55,831 bases of DNA from Bacteroidaceae bacterium (GCA_017642425.1 JAGCPB010000003.1:1-55831), one strand, 5' to 3'; shown: positions 8,132 to 16,917, counted from the first letter of the stretch. Notes: generated by a model not told the origin, from the sequence alone. Made by a program: numbers and translations.

Positions 8132-10275
8132 ATTATCGCTCAAGCGAAATAACCCGTACCGTTCACAATGCGGCATTGGCTGTTCTTGCCATTGCCGCAT
8201 TGTCGGGTTGTGCGGCCATAGGCAATCCTGACGGCGGTCCGTATGACGAGACACCACCCAGAATCACTTCCAGTCACCCTGACAACGGAGCCACGGGAGT
8301 GAACACCCGCAAGGTAACAATTGATTTCAACGAGTTCATAAAACTGGAGAACGCCAATGAGAAGGTCGTAATATCTCCACCACAGACAGAGCAGCCTGAG
8401 ATTAAGGTAACCGGCAAGAAAATACATGTAGAACTGTTTGATTCACTCAAACCCAACACCACCTACTCCATTGATTTTGCCGATGGCATTGTTGACAACA
8501 ATGAGGGTAATCCTTTGGGTGACTACTGCTTCCGTTTCAGTACCGGCGATGCCATAGACACTCTTGAGGTATCGGGCTACGTACTTGACGCCGAGAACCT
8601 GGAGCCTGTAAAGGGAATGACAGTAGGTCTTCACAGTGACCTTTCTGATTCGGCCTTCATGACCAAACCCTTTGAACGGGTATCACGCACCGATGCAAGC
8701 GGCCACTTTACCATTCGCGGCATAGCTCCGGGAACCTACCGCATCTATGCAGTGATGGATATGGACCAGACATTCAGCTACTCTCAGCGCAATGAGAAAA
8801 TAGCATGGCTGGATACTCTTGTCGTCCCTTCATCTGAACAAAGATTCAGGACTGACACCATATTCACGGATCAGGGTACAGTAGACACCACTTTGCTTGT
8901 CTCATATATACAGTACCTTCCAAATGACCTTACCCTTCTGGCTTTCACTCCTAATCCGGTCATTCAGTATCTGAGCGGATCAGACCGTTCCACTCATGAG
9001 AAGTTCACCGTCAGGTTTGCCTTACCGCTGGACTCCATGCCCATAGTCAAGGGTATCAACTTTGACGAGACAGACTCTTACATACTGCAGCACAGCGCCC
9101 GTTATGACACGCTCACATTCTGGATGAAAGACACCACTGTCTATTATATGGACACTCTGGCTGTCAGCATCACATATCTGGGATCCGATACGGCAGGCGT
9201 GCTGGTTCCTATGACCGATACCCTTAAACTGGTTCCCAAGAAAAGCCGCGAGAAAATCCTTAAGGAAGAGGCAAAAAAGGCCGAGGATGCCCAGAAAGAG
9301 CTTGAAAAGCAGTTGCGCCGTCTGGAGCGTGCCGGAGACTCCCTGGGTATAGTAAAACTCCTGGAACCCAAGACCAAGTTCCTCAACGCCCGGCTGACAT
9401 CTGGAGGAGCCATGAGTCTGTATGCCAATGTAAACCTGACATTCACAGAACCGGTAACATTCCTGTCAGATAGCGCCATACATATCTACCAGCAAGCGGA
9501 TACCGTATGGCTACCCATCCCGTTTGAGATAGAGCAAAATGAACTGGATATACTCAGATATGACATCTATGCCGAATGGAAGCCTGAACAGACATTCAAG
9601 ATAACGGTTGATTCGGCCAGCATACAGGGTCTTTACGGCCTGTATAATGACGGCATGGAATCAACACTCAAGTTCAATGCCCTTAAACAATACAGCACGC
9701 TGACTGTAAATGTGGCCAATCCCAAACCCGGCTATACCGTGCGCCTGCACAACAACGGCGGTAAGATCGTCAGGACAGGCCGGTTGGAGAACGGAAGCGT
9801 GGATTTCTTCCTTTTACAGCCCGCCACCTATTTTGTCTCAATGTTTGATGATGCAAACATGAACGGCAAGTGGGACACAGGCGAATATGAAGAGAAGCGT
9901 CAGGCAGAAAGTGTCTGGTACATAAAGAGAAGTTGGGTACTAAAACAGGACTGGACCCATGAGACAGAGCCCTGGAACGTAAATGAAATGCCGCTCACCC
10001 AGCAGAAGCCGGATGAACTCAACAAGAACAAATCCAACAAGAAAACGGTCGATGTCCATAAGAAGAACGTAGACCGTCTTGAAAAGAAAGCCAAACAAGC
10101 TGAATCCGAGAAAAACAAGAAGGAACGTAAACGCAAGGAGCGCAAGGAACGCCGTGAAAAGAACAAGGAGAAATACCGTGCCATCAGGGCCAATGCCAAA
10201 GCAAAGGCTAAAGCCAACTCAGAGCCCGCAGTTGACACTCCAGACATTCAGGAAGTTGAGACCCCAAATGAGTGA
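8128..10275 (+). CDS. Large Ig-like lipoprotein with Lys-rich C-terminus, TTG start
   Basis: 715 residues. No in-frame ATG precedes the lipobox; the only plausible start overlapping fabF is TTG at 8128. The signal ends in LSGC with Cys28 as lipidated residue. An SbsA/Big_5-type Ig-like domain spans about 42-145 (PPRITSSHPDNG, NTTYSIDF). A carboxypeptidase-regulatory-like beta domain follows at about 150-215. A charged helical stretch lies near 375-405, and an extremely Lys/Arg/Glu-rich helix near 630-695. Known relatives are outer-membrane lipoproteins of unknown function in Bacteroidota. The last 57 bases also encode the C-terminus of the opposite-strand peptidase. Confidence 0.8.
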   Translation: MNYRSSEITRTVHNAALAVLAIAALSGCAAIGNPDGGPYDETPPRITSSHPDNGATGVNTRKVTIDFNEFIKLENANEKVVISPPQTEQPEIKVTGKKIHVELFDSLKPNTTYSIDFADGIVDNNEGNPLGDYCFRFSTGDAIDTLEVSGYVLDAENLEPVKGMTVGLHSDLSDSAFMTKPFERVSRTDASGHFTIRGIAPGTYRIYAVMDMDQTFSYSQRNEKIAWLDTLVVPSSEQRFRTDTIFTDQGTVDTTLLVSYIQYLPNDLTLLAFTPNPVIQYLSGSDRSTHEKFTVRFALPLDSMPIVKGINFDETDSYILQHSARYDTLTFWMKDTTVYYMDTLAVSITYLGSDTAGVLVPMTDTLKLVPKKSREKILKEEAKKAEDAQKELEKQLRRLERAGDSLGIVKLLEPKTKFLNARLTSGGAMSLYANVNLTFTEPVTFLSDSAIHIYQQADTVWLPIPFEIEQNELDILRYDIYAEWKPEQTFKITVDSASIQGLYGLYNDGMESTLKFNALKQYSTLTVNVANPKPGYTVRLHNNGGKIVRTGRLENGSVDFFLLQPATYFVSMFDDANMNGKWDTGEYEEKRQAESVWYIKRSWVLKQDWTHETEPWNVNEMPLTQQKPDELNKNKSNKKTVDVHKKNVDRLEKKAKQAESEKNKKERKRKERKERREKNKEKYRAIRANAKAKAKANSEPAVDTPDIQEVETPNE

Positions 10276-11970
10276 CAAGTCATAATCACTCAGGCCCTGG
10301 ACCATAAGCCTTTCTGTAAGCGTCACAAACCAGGATGCATCCTCCAGACCCGGAAGTCCGCCTCCGCCGTCAAAATCAGATCCTATACCCACATGCTCTA
10401 CGCCCATGACATCTATCATATGCATGATATGGTGCACGGCGTCATCCACAGTTGCATTACCTCCTTTCTTAAGGAATCCACTGTAAAGGCATACCTGTGC
10501 TACACCTCCGGATGCAGCGAGAGCACGCATCTGCTCATCGGTCAGGTTGCGGGTATGGTCACACAGCGCACGGCTGGATGAATGTGAACATATTATGGGT
10601 TTGCTGCTGCACTCCAACGCATCCCAGAAACTTTTCTCCGATGCATGTGACAGGTCAACCATCATACCCACCCTGTTCATGCGCTCCACCACACGCCTGC
10701 CAAACTCCGACAGGCCGTTATGCTCATGATTGCCCTTGTGAGAGTCACAGATATCATTGTCCCCGTTATGGCATAGCGTCATGTATGCCACGCCACGGCT
10801 ACGGAACCTGTCCACATTATCAATATCCAGACCAACGGCATATCCGTTCTCAATACCTTTAACAACAGACTTAACCCCTTTGAACTTGTTCTGCCACAGT
10901 TCCTGCGGGGCAGTTGCAATGGCAACATGTCCGTTGCACTCACCAATACGCTCGTCAATAAGATTGAGCAGACGGTCAGCCTTGGCGGTGGCAGCCTTCA
11001 ATGATTCCGAATCACGTTCATGCTGTTTAAGATAAGCCACCATGAAACTTGCGTCCAGACGTCCGGCAGTCATCTTGTGCAGGTCCACCAACATATCAGG
11101 GTTCTTCATATAGAAATGAGCCCCCTTGTCAAAGAACATGGGGCTGTCACAATGACTGTCAAGTATAATTGTTTTGCTATGCAATCCCTTTGCGCGACTA
11201 AAAAGTCTGGCTTGATCTATAAACCAGCCGAATATGGGCATCATGTTCCGGTCATTCTCAAGAATAAAACATTCCGGATGCCACTGAACGCCTAGAATGG
11301 GGCGGAAAGCCGTAGATTCCATACCCTCTATAATCCCGTCGGGAGCCATAGCCGTAACACGGAATCCTTCCGGAACCTCCTTTACCGCCTGATGGTGGAA
11401 AGAGTTGACGGCAAGTGTCTCCTTACCGAATAACCCGTATAACATAGAATCCTTTTCCAGCCGGACCTCATGTGACGGCAGACCGCGGGCAATAGTCTGT
11501 GAGTGCTCAATGCAAGGCCTGTCATGCTGCGTCTTAATATCCTGATACAACTTGCCACCCAATGCGGCAGTCAGCACCTGGATACCACGGCAAATACCCA
11601 GCACAGGTATCTGACGGTCCACTGCCAGATGAACCAGAAGCAATTCCTGGGCGTCGCGACGAGGATTGACAGAGACGCAGTCCAGCGGTTCTTCGCGCAG
11701 GTATTCCGGGTCAATATCAGCTCCACCTGATAGAACTATCCCGTCAAGCGTATCAAGCAGTGATACAAGCGCCTGCTCATTGTCATAAGAAGGTATCACC
11801 ACCGGTGTACCTCCGGCTTCAAGCACTGACATATAGTATGCCTGGGCAAGCGTACAGTCGCCGTCCCTGAAATTTCCGCTTATGCCAATAACGGGAGCGT
11901 GCCAGTCCAGCACCTCCGTACCCGAATCCATACGCTTGCACAAGGATTCAAGCTGATCTGCCTTAGTCAT
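10219..11970 (-). CDS. Fusion of C26 glutamine amidotransferase-like peptidase and M19 dipeptidase
   Basis: 583 residues in two parts. Residues about 24-255 are a class I glutamine-amidotransferase/peptidase C26 domain of the gamma-Glu hydrolase type, with nucleophile Cys127 (LGICRGIQ) and His231/Glu233 (QWHPE). Residues about 266-583 are a membrane-dipeptidase (M19) domain: the zinc motif DSHCDSP has His273 and Asp275, and MVDLSHAS and IICSHSSSR supply later metal-site His residues. No signal peptide is visible, so it is probably cytoplasmic. Together the halves could remove gamma-glutamyl and dipeptide bonds from imported peptides; this is inference. It starts one base after the Lrp gene ends. 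Its conserved end NFLNVW lies inside the overlap with the lipoprotein gene. Confidence 0.88.
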   Translation of the reverse strand: MTKADQLESLCKRMDSGTEVLDWHAPVIGISGNFRDGDCTLAQAYYMSVLEAGGTPVVIPSYDNEQALVSLLDTLDGIVLSGGADIDPEYLREEPLDCVSVNPRRDAQELLLVHLAVDRQIPVLGICRGIQVLTAALGGKLYQDIKTQHDRPCIEHSQTIARGLPSHEVRLEKDSMLYGLFGKETLAVNSFHHQAVKEVPEGFRVTAMAPDGIIEGMESTAFRPILGVQWHPECFILENDRNMMPIFGWFIDQARLFSRAKGLHSKTIILDSHCDSPMFFDKGAHFYMKNPDMLVDLHKMTAGRLDASFMVAYLKQHERDSESLKAATAKADRLLNLIDERIGECNGHVAIATAPQELWQNKFKGVKSVVKGIENGYAVGLDIDNVDRFRSRGVAYMTLCHNGDNDICDSHKGNHEHNGLSEFGRRVVERMNRVGMMVDLSHASEKSFWDALECSSKPIICSHSSSRALCDHTRNLTDEQMRALAASGGVAQVCLYSGFLKKGGNATVDDAVHHIMHMIDVMGVEHVGIGSDFDGGGGLPGLEDASWFVTLTERLMVQGLSDYDLSLIWGLNFLNVWSVNCGL

Positions 11971-11971
11971 G

Positions 11972-12457
11972 CTATTCCTGGATTGGAATCTCCTTCTTGA
12001 TGCTCTCGTCGAGCGATATCAGGGTCTCGGTGGCAGTCACGCCTTTAATCTCCTGAATATGACCGTTTATGAGTTCCATCAGATGAGAGTTGTCACGGGC
12101 ATACAGCTTTATCATCATTGTGTATCTGCCTGTTGTGAAATGGCTCTCAACCACCTCTGGTATCTGATCCAGTTCCTCTACAACCTGATGATACATAGAA
12201 CCCTTCTCCAACGTAAGACCCACGTATGTGCATGTGTTATAGCCTATACTGCGCGGGTTAACATGATAACCGGAACCGGTAATGACGCCTTCATCAAACA
12301 TGCGCTGTACACGCTGGTGTATGGCTGCACGTGAAACACCACACTGGGCGGCTACATCACGGAACGGAATACGCGCGTTCTGTGATATGATACTTAGAAT
12401 TTTCCTGTCAAGTGAATCCATTCTGTCAGATGACGGGACCGGTTTTTTTGTATTCAT
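11972..12457 (-). CDS. Lrp/AsnC family transcriptional regulator
   Basis: 161 residues. N-terminal winged HTH: MDSLDRKILSIIS, then FRDVAAQCGVSRAAIHQRVQ as the recognition region. C-terminal RAM ligand-binding domain covers about 80-150. Lrp/AsnC proteins sense amino acids and form octamers on DNA. It sits one base upstream of the C26-M19 peptidase gene, so it may regulate that gene and itself. Relatives usually begin near the second Met (base 12421), so the first 12 residues may not be translated. A perfect -7 element lies at 12497-12504. Confidence 0.93.
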   Translation of the reverse strand: MNTKKPVPSSDRMDSLDRKILSIISQNARIPFRDVAAQCGVSRAAIHQRVQRMFDEGVITGSGYHVNPRSIGYNTCTYVGLTLEKGSMYHQVVEELDQIPEVVESHFTTGRYTMMIKLYARDNSHLMELINGHIQEIKGVTATETLISLDESIKKEIPIQE

Positions 12458-12496
12458 ATTGTATACGTAAATTGGTTATTCGGGATAATTCTGATT

Positions 12497-12504
12497 CAAA
12501 AATA
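12497..12504 (-). promoter_or_regulatory. Promoter -7 element for lrp and the C26-M19 gene
   Basis: TATTTTTG on the minus strand matches TAnnTTTG, about 40 bases before the 12457 start. No clear TTTG -33 box at the ideal distance. Confidence 0.5.
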
Positions 12505-12540
12505 GACAAAATTTCCTATATTGTTACGAAAACGCTTACA

Positions 12541-12584
12541 AATTGACAAAAAAGAAGAGGAAACCGTTCAGTTCCCTCTTCTTT
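12541..12584 (-). terminator. Terminator of the FKBP lipoprotein gene
   Basis: 10-bp perfect stem (12551-12560 with 12575-12584). On the minus strand the stem runs straight into a T-rich tract (CTTCTTTTTTGTC). It lies just after the FKBP stop and insulates it from the Lrp operon. Confidence 0.75.
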
Positions 12585-12602
12585 ACACTTTTATGTATAT
12601 CC

Positions 12603-13451
12603 TTACTTGATACTTACAAGCTCAACCTCAAATATAAGAGTTGAATAAGGCTTGATGTCACCACCGGCACCCTGCTCGCCATAACCCAGGTCATACGGGA
12701 TAAACAATCTGTACTTGTCACCAACGCTCATAAGCTGGAGACCCTCTGTCCAACCCTTGATAACGCTACCCAGATTAAGAGTAACAGGAGTGGTTGACTC
12801 GTCAAATACGGTACCGTCAATAAGCTCACCGCGGTAACGTACCTCAACGTCGCTGTCAGCTGTAGGCTTGGGACCGCCGTCACCCAGCTTGATAACCTGA
12901 TAGAGCAGACCACTTGCAGTCTTTACAACGCCATCCTCCTTGGCTTTTTTCTCCAGATATGCGGCATTCTCCTCCTTAACCTTGTCATACTGACGCTGGC
13001 TCAGATACTCGTAAAGACGGTTTGAAGTCTCATCGGCCTCATCAAAAGTCATAATCTTCCAGTTATCAAGCATACCATCACGGAAACCGCTTATGTAATT
13101 GCTCTTGTTGAATGTTTCACCCGGGCCAAAAAGATTCTCTGCCAGACCTACGTATGCCTGGGTCATCTCCTGGCAACCAACCTCAAAACCAAGAGCGTAT
13201 GCCAACTTAGCCATATCATCAGGATTCTGGGCTGCATCAAGGAAACCTTTCACAAATGACTTGATTGTAACAGAGTCAACGATATCGTACGGGAGCTGGT
13301 TCTTGTAAACGCGAACAGCGCGACCCATACCGATAGAGTAAGAGATAGTGTCCTTTACATCATTCATAACAACTTTACCTGTGCCCACGCCACCGCATGA
13401 ACCAAGTACTGCAATGGCCATACCAGCCACCAGAACATTCAGTTTTTTCAT
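12603..13451 (-). CDS. FKBP-type peptidyl-prolyl isomerase lipoprotein
   Basis: 282 residues. Lipoprotein signal with LGSC (Cys19). Residues about 30-160 are the helical dimerisation region (FKBP_N), and about 175-282 the FKBP catalytic domain (VEVRYRGELIDGTVFDES, then PYDLGYGEQGAGG). It resembles FkpA/Mip proteins, which catalyse proline isomerisation and act as chaperones for envelope proteins. As a lipoprotein it should face the periplasm or outer membrane. A single-gene unit with its own promoter match (13496-13503) and terminator. Confidence 0.93.
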   Translation of the reverse strand: MKKLNVLVAGMAIAVLGSCGGVGTGKVVMNDVKDTISYSIGMGRAVRVYKNQLPYDIVDSVTIKSFVKGFLDAAQNPDDMAKLAYALGFEVGCQEMTQAYVGLAENLFGPGETFNKSNYISGFRDGMLDNWKIMTFDEADETSNRLYEYLSQRQYDKVKEENAAYLEKKAKEDGVVKTASGLLYQVIKLGDGGPKPTADSDVEVRYRGELIDGTVFDESTTPVTLNLGSVIKGWTEGLQLMSVGDKYRLFIPYDLGYGEQGAGGDIKPYSTLIFEVELVSIK

Positions 13452-13495
13452 TTCCTTTTTTATTTGTTAAGTATCTGTATTCATGAAATTTTGCG

Positions 13496-13503
13496 CAAAA
13501 ATA
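13496..13503 (-). promoter_or_regulatory. Promoter -7 element for the FKBP gene
   Basis: TATTTTTG on the minus strand, 45 bases before the start codon at 13451. It is divergent from the regulator promoter at 13590. Confidence 0.55.
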
Positions 13504-13567
13504 GTGTATTTTTCCGTAAGTTGTGCCACATTCTGAATAACATTATCTATTAATAGTTCTCCAGATG

Positions 13568-13597
13568 TTTGGCTTTAAGATAAATACACTACTTTTG
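13568..13597 (+). promoter_or_regulatory. Promoter for the TPR-HTH regulator
   Basis: TTTG at 13568-13571, an 18-base spacer, then TACTTTTG at 13590-13597: one of the two best full matches to the Bacteroidales -33/-7 promoter in this window. The start codon at 13615 leaves a leader of only about a dozen bases. Confidence 0.7.
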
Positions 13598-13614
13598 ATG
13601 TAACCTTTAGTTTT

Positions 13615-15180
13615 ATGAGAAGAACTGCCATAACCAAATTCATTACAACACAACTAATAACCGTTATCACTGTTATGGCAGTGGTATGCTCTTGCGTTGA
13701 CTCCCGTATGACTCAGGCCGAGGCGTTTTTGGAGACAGACCCCGCAGCGGCAGATTCCATACTAACTTCCATGCCTGAACCCCAGTCCCGCCGTGACCGT
13801 GCCTGGTATGCAGTCCTTAAGACTCAGGCAGACTACAAGCTTTATAAACCTATTACCTCTGACAGCCTTATACTTACCGCAACAGATTACTACGGAACAC
13901 ATCGCAAGAACTACCGCTCCGCTATGGCATGGTACTCACAGGGGTGTGTGTATTTAGAAATGAATGATGATGTTGCAGCAACAGAATCATATCTTAGGGC
14001 CATTGATTTGTTTCCTGACACTTTAGTAAGATACTATGTCCTCACAGAAGAGCGTTTAGCAAAATGTTATTTAAACAAATACATGTATGACGAATCGCTT
14101 TCTCTTTATTACTGTTGTAGGAATAATGCTATTAGAGATGTGGATTCAACGTTGTTGTCATATGTGGATTATCAGATTGCCTTGATAAAAATATTTAATC
14201 AACAGTTCCAGGGCTTAGATACTGCTTTTTTGAAGTTATATCATGATAAAAACCTTTCTGATTTCTACAGGGGAGACTGTCTTCTTGAACTGGCAAAATG
14301 TCATATTTGGTATACTTGTCTATATGATTCTGCATTATTTTATTTGGACAAATACAGGGATTACGTTAAAAAGCCACTACAAGGTATTTATTACAATCTA
14401 ACCGGTAACGTCTATTATAGTATGGATAATATCGATAAAGCATACTCCTGTTATTTGTCATCAATTGAGAAGAATAGTGATATATATACTCTAACCAATT
14501 CTTATAAAAACTTAAGTGAAATCAGTTTGTCAAAAGGGAATTCAATAGAAGCTTTTGAATATTTGAAATTATATACGCAAGGCCTTGATTCAATAAGGAT
14601 ACTGAATAATGCAAATGAGATAGCCATGATTAAAATTGCAAATAATGCGGATAAAGAATTATATAAAAGAAAGGAATTCCGCATAAGGACAACAATAATG
14701 TGTGTTGCAGTATTTCTAATTATTCTTTTATTGCTCTATGGCTTATATCTTAATTATACAAATACCATTAAGCAAAGGTATATCAGATTCTGTGACAATG
14801 TGTGGACAACCATAAACTCTCCTCTTAAAGAAAACAGTACAGAATCAGATTTACTCTCTTACGGAAAGACAAAATATCTGAATAGCCCATCACATCATAT
14901 ACTGTTTGATAATAAACGCGATTCGTTAATCCTAAATAAGGATGCCAAAGCAGCCGTACTACATGACTTGAATATTGCGTTTTCAGATCTAATCGTAAGG
15001 ATAATAAGCAGAGATTCCTCTATTAATAACAGGGACATTCAAGTTTGTCTATTATGTTATTTAGGTGTAGATAATCGTACTGTTTGTGATATAATGAATA
15101 TTACTGGTGATAATTTCAGGAAGATAAAGAGTAGAATGAAGGATAAACTCTTAGATACTTATCATCTGTATTATAGATAA
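13615..15180 (+). CDS. Membrane-anchored TPR regulator with C-terminal HTH (DUF6377-like)
   Basis: 521 residues. A signal/lipoprotein-like N-terminus (VMAVVCSC) is followed by a helical repeat region rich in Tyr/Ala pairs, consistent with TPRs over about 35-350 (WYSQGCVYLEMNDDVAATES). One strong membrane segment is at about 359-380. A cytoplasmic tail ends in an HTH-like region near 469-521 (RDIQVCLLCYLGVDNRTVCD). Bacteroidales have many such one-protein sensors with periplasmic TPRs and a cytoplasmic HTH. It precedes and probably controls the secreted block that begins 142 bases later. Its 3' half is AT-rich with rare codons, unlike the flanking housekeeping genes, which suggests accessory DNA. 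Confidence 0.72.
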   Translation: MRRTAITKFITTQLITVITVMAVVCSCVDSRMTQAEAFLETDPAAADSILTSMPEPQSRRDRAWYAVLKTQADYKLYKPITSDSLILTATDYYGTHRKNYRSAMAWYSQGCVYLEMNDDVAATESYLRAIDLFPDTLVRYYVLTEERLAKCYLNKYMYDESLSLYYCCRNNAIRDVDSTLLSYVDYQIALIKIFNQQFQGLDTAFLKLYHDKNLSDFYRGDCLLELAKCHIWYTCLYDSALFYLDKYRDYVKKPLQGIYYNLTGNVYYSMDNIDKAYSCYLSSIEKNSDIYTLTNSYKNLSEISLSKGNSIEAFEYLKLYTQGLDSIRILNNANEIAMIKIANNADKELYKRKEFRIRTTIMCVAVFLIILLLLYGLYLNYTNTIKQRYIRFCDNVWTTINSPLKENSTESDLLSYGKTKYLNSPSHHILFDNKRDSLILNKDAKAAVLHDLNIAFSDLIVRIISRDSSINNRDIQVCLLCYLGVDNRTVCDIMNITGDNFRKIKSRMKDKLLDTYHLYYR

Positions 15181-15262
15181 GACATGATTATGTTCATTAG
15201 GAATGGTGCGATTCTTAAGCTAACTGATTGATTTATAGTCGTGAATTTTTGTCACAATTAAT

Positions 15263-15295
15263 TTTGTAATTTGTCTTTTTTTATCTATATATTTG
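15263..15295 (+). promoter_or_regulatory. Promoter of the secreted-protein block
   Basis: TTTG at 15263-15266, a 21-base spacer, then TATATTTG at 15288-15295, a full -7 match. It lies 28 bases before the ATG at 15323 and rules out a TTG start at 15293. It gives the five-gene block a promoter separate from the regulator gene. Confidence 0.65.
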
Positions 15296-15322
15296 GGTCC
15301 TCAAACAATTAATTTATATTTT

Positions 15323-15682
15323 ATGAGGACAAAATTCTATTCTTTGTTAACAATCTTGGCAACAGTATCAATACTGTCTTTTGCCAATGATGAGATTCCA
15401 TTGAGACTGGTTTCAGTACCAGAACCGGGAGAGCCTACTAATCCCCGTTCAATTGAGTGTGAGGTAACGGCATCTATTGATAGCCAAGTACTAACCGTAT
15501 CGTTCAGTGAGCTAACAGCATCACAGATTGTGATAACTGATTCAGCAAACCTGACCGTATTCAACCAGAACTATGCACCCGCAAATAGTATTCAATCTAA
15601 CCTTTCAACGTTACCTTCTGGATCGTACATACTGAACGTATATGCATTAGGCTACTGGTGGTACGGATATTTTAATTTATAA
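15323..15682 (+). CDS. Small secreted DUF3244-like protein
   Basis: 119 residues from the ATG at 15323. Signal peptide about 1-20 (LLTILATVSILSFA), mature start NDEIPLRLV. The rest fits the DUF3244 pattern: a short polar N-terminus, then an Ig-like beta sandwich (TASIDSQVLTVSF, SQIVITDSANLTVFNQNY, LPSGSYILNVYALG). DUF3244 proteins are small exported proteins found beside secreted proteases and other surface proteins in Bacteroidales; function unknown. First gene of the block, 13 bases before the next. Confidence 0.7.
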   Translation: MRTKFYSLLTILATVSILSFANDEIPLRLVSVPEPGEPTNPRSIECEVTASIDSQVLTVSFSELTASQIVITDSANLTVFNQNYAPANSIQSNLSTLPSGSYILNVYALGYWWYGYFNL

Positions 15683-15695
15683 TTCTGTTGTTATA

Positions 15696-16910
15696 ATGAA
15701 AAAAGGTATTATTACGTGTATTATGTGCGTAATGTATTCTTATACTAATGCACAATTGTATGTGGATTCAAACGGAAACACAACAATAGGTGATTATTTT
15801 AACACCAATACCTCCTTAAGTGTCAATTCGTCTGCCAATTCATTAAAATCATACTATTTGACTGAATTGAATACCAATTCCCATTTTTGTGCATTAGGTA
15901 TCAACAACTCCACTCATGTACAATTACCAACCAATGTTTCTCATGAGTTTTATGGGATTCAACTTGGCTGTGAGAACAATGCAAATAGTGCAACATACGG
16001 AATCACCACATGCGTTTCAAGTGAAGGACCTTTCAGTACAGGCAGAGCATATGGCCTTCTTGCCGAAGCAGGACGTTCCACACCCGGATGGAACTTTGGC
16101 ATCTGTACTTCTGTTACCGGTGAAAATAATGGAGCCGGATTATTCGCGTCATCTGGAAGCTATCCAGAAGGATTTAACGTAAATGGACGGTGGGCTGGTT
16201 ACTTTGACGGAAATGTTAATGTAGTAGGCAATCTATCTGCTTCTTCATATACATGTTCGTCAGACTATCGTCTAAAGGAAAATATTCGTCAGATTGACAA
16301 TGGAAGTCTAGACAAGATTCTGGGAATGAATGTAGTAAAATACAAAATTAAGAACACAGAGGTTGACATGGGAGACACAGCAAAAACTGTTCATTACAAA
16401 TATCCAGAGGACTCACCGTTGCTAAAAAAAGACCATTATGGAGTTATCGCTCAGGAATTGAGAGAAATATATCCAGAACTGGTCAATGAGGGCGAAGATG
16501 GTTACCTGTCTGTGAATTACATTGAACTGGTGCCTATTCTCATCAAGTCAATACAAGAACTCGCATTAAAAGTTGAAGCATTGAAGAATGAATCTCCAAG
16601 GGCCGTACTACGAGGGAATGGAACTACGAGCATAAATCAAGGAATAAATCAAACTGTTCTCTTCCAGAATGACCCCAACCCGTTTACAGAAAAAACAACC
16701 ATCAAGTGCATTATTCCCAATAGTGTCAAGAGCGCAGTCTTATATATTTATGACATGAACGGCCGCCAGATAGACAGTATGCCTATTCCTGAAAGGGAAA
16801 ATGTAACCATTACTATTGAAGGCAGCAGGCTCGATGCAGGAATGTACATGTATTCACTTGTAACTGACGGCAATCTTGTTGATACCAAGAGAATGATTCT
16901 CACAAAATAA
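15696..16910 (+). CDS. Secreted protein with S74 chaperone domain and T9SS C-terminal domain
   Basis: 404 residues. Signal peptide with predicted cleavage TNA|Q. Residues about 20-180 are an Asn/Ser/Gly-rich beta region typical of tail-fibre-like stalks. At 188-196 is SSDYRLKEN, the start of a peptidase S74 intramolecular chaperone domain (to about 290, with HYGVIAQELREIYPELV). Ser189 and Lys194 have the five-residue spacing of the known Ser-Lys self-cleavage dyad. Residues about 322-404 form a T9SS type A sorting domain (FQNDPNPFTEKTTI, LYIYDMNGRQID, LDAGMYMYSL, KRMILTK). It is predicted to be exported by Sec, then through the outer membrane by T9SS. Self-cleavage would separate the stalk from the sorting domain. 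Confidence 0.85.
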   Translation: MKKGIITCIMCVMYSYTNAQLYVDSNGNTTIGDYFNTNTSLSVNSSANSLKSYYLTELNTNSHFCALGINNSTHVQLPTNVSHEFYGIQLGCENNANSATYGITTCVSSEGPFSTGRAYGLLAEAGRSTPGWNFGICTSVTGENNGAGLFASSGSYPEGFNVNGRWAGYFDGNVNVVGNLSASSYTCSSDYRLKENIRQIDNGSLDKILGMNVVKYKIKNTEVDMGDTAKTVHYKYPEDSPLLKKDHYGVIAQELREIYPELVNEGEDGYLSVNYIELVPILIKSIQELALKVEALKNESPRAVLRGNGTTSINQGINQTVLFQNDPNPFTEKTTIKCIIPNSVKSAVLYIYDMNGRQIDSMPIPERENVTITIEGSRLDAGMYMYSLVTDGNLVDTKRMILTK

Positions 16911-16917
16911 AAAGGCA

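Noticed and set aside
15293-15322. Upstream TTG start for the DUF3244-like gene
   Set aside because: It falls inside the promoter -7 element at 15288-15295, and the ATG at 15323 begins a normal signal peptide.
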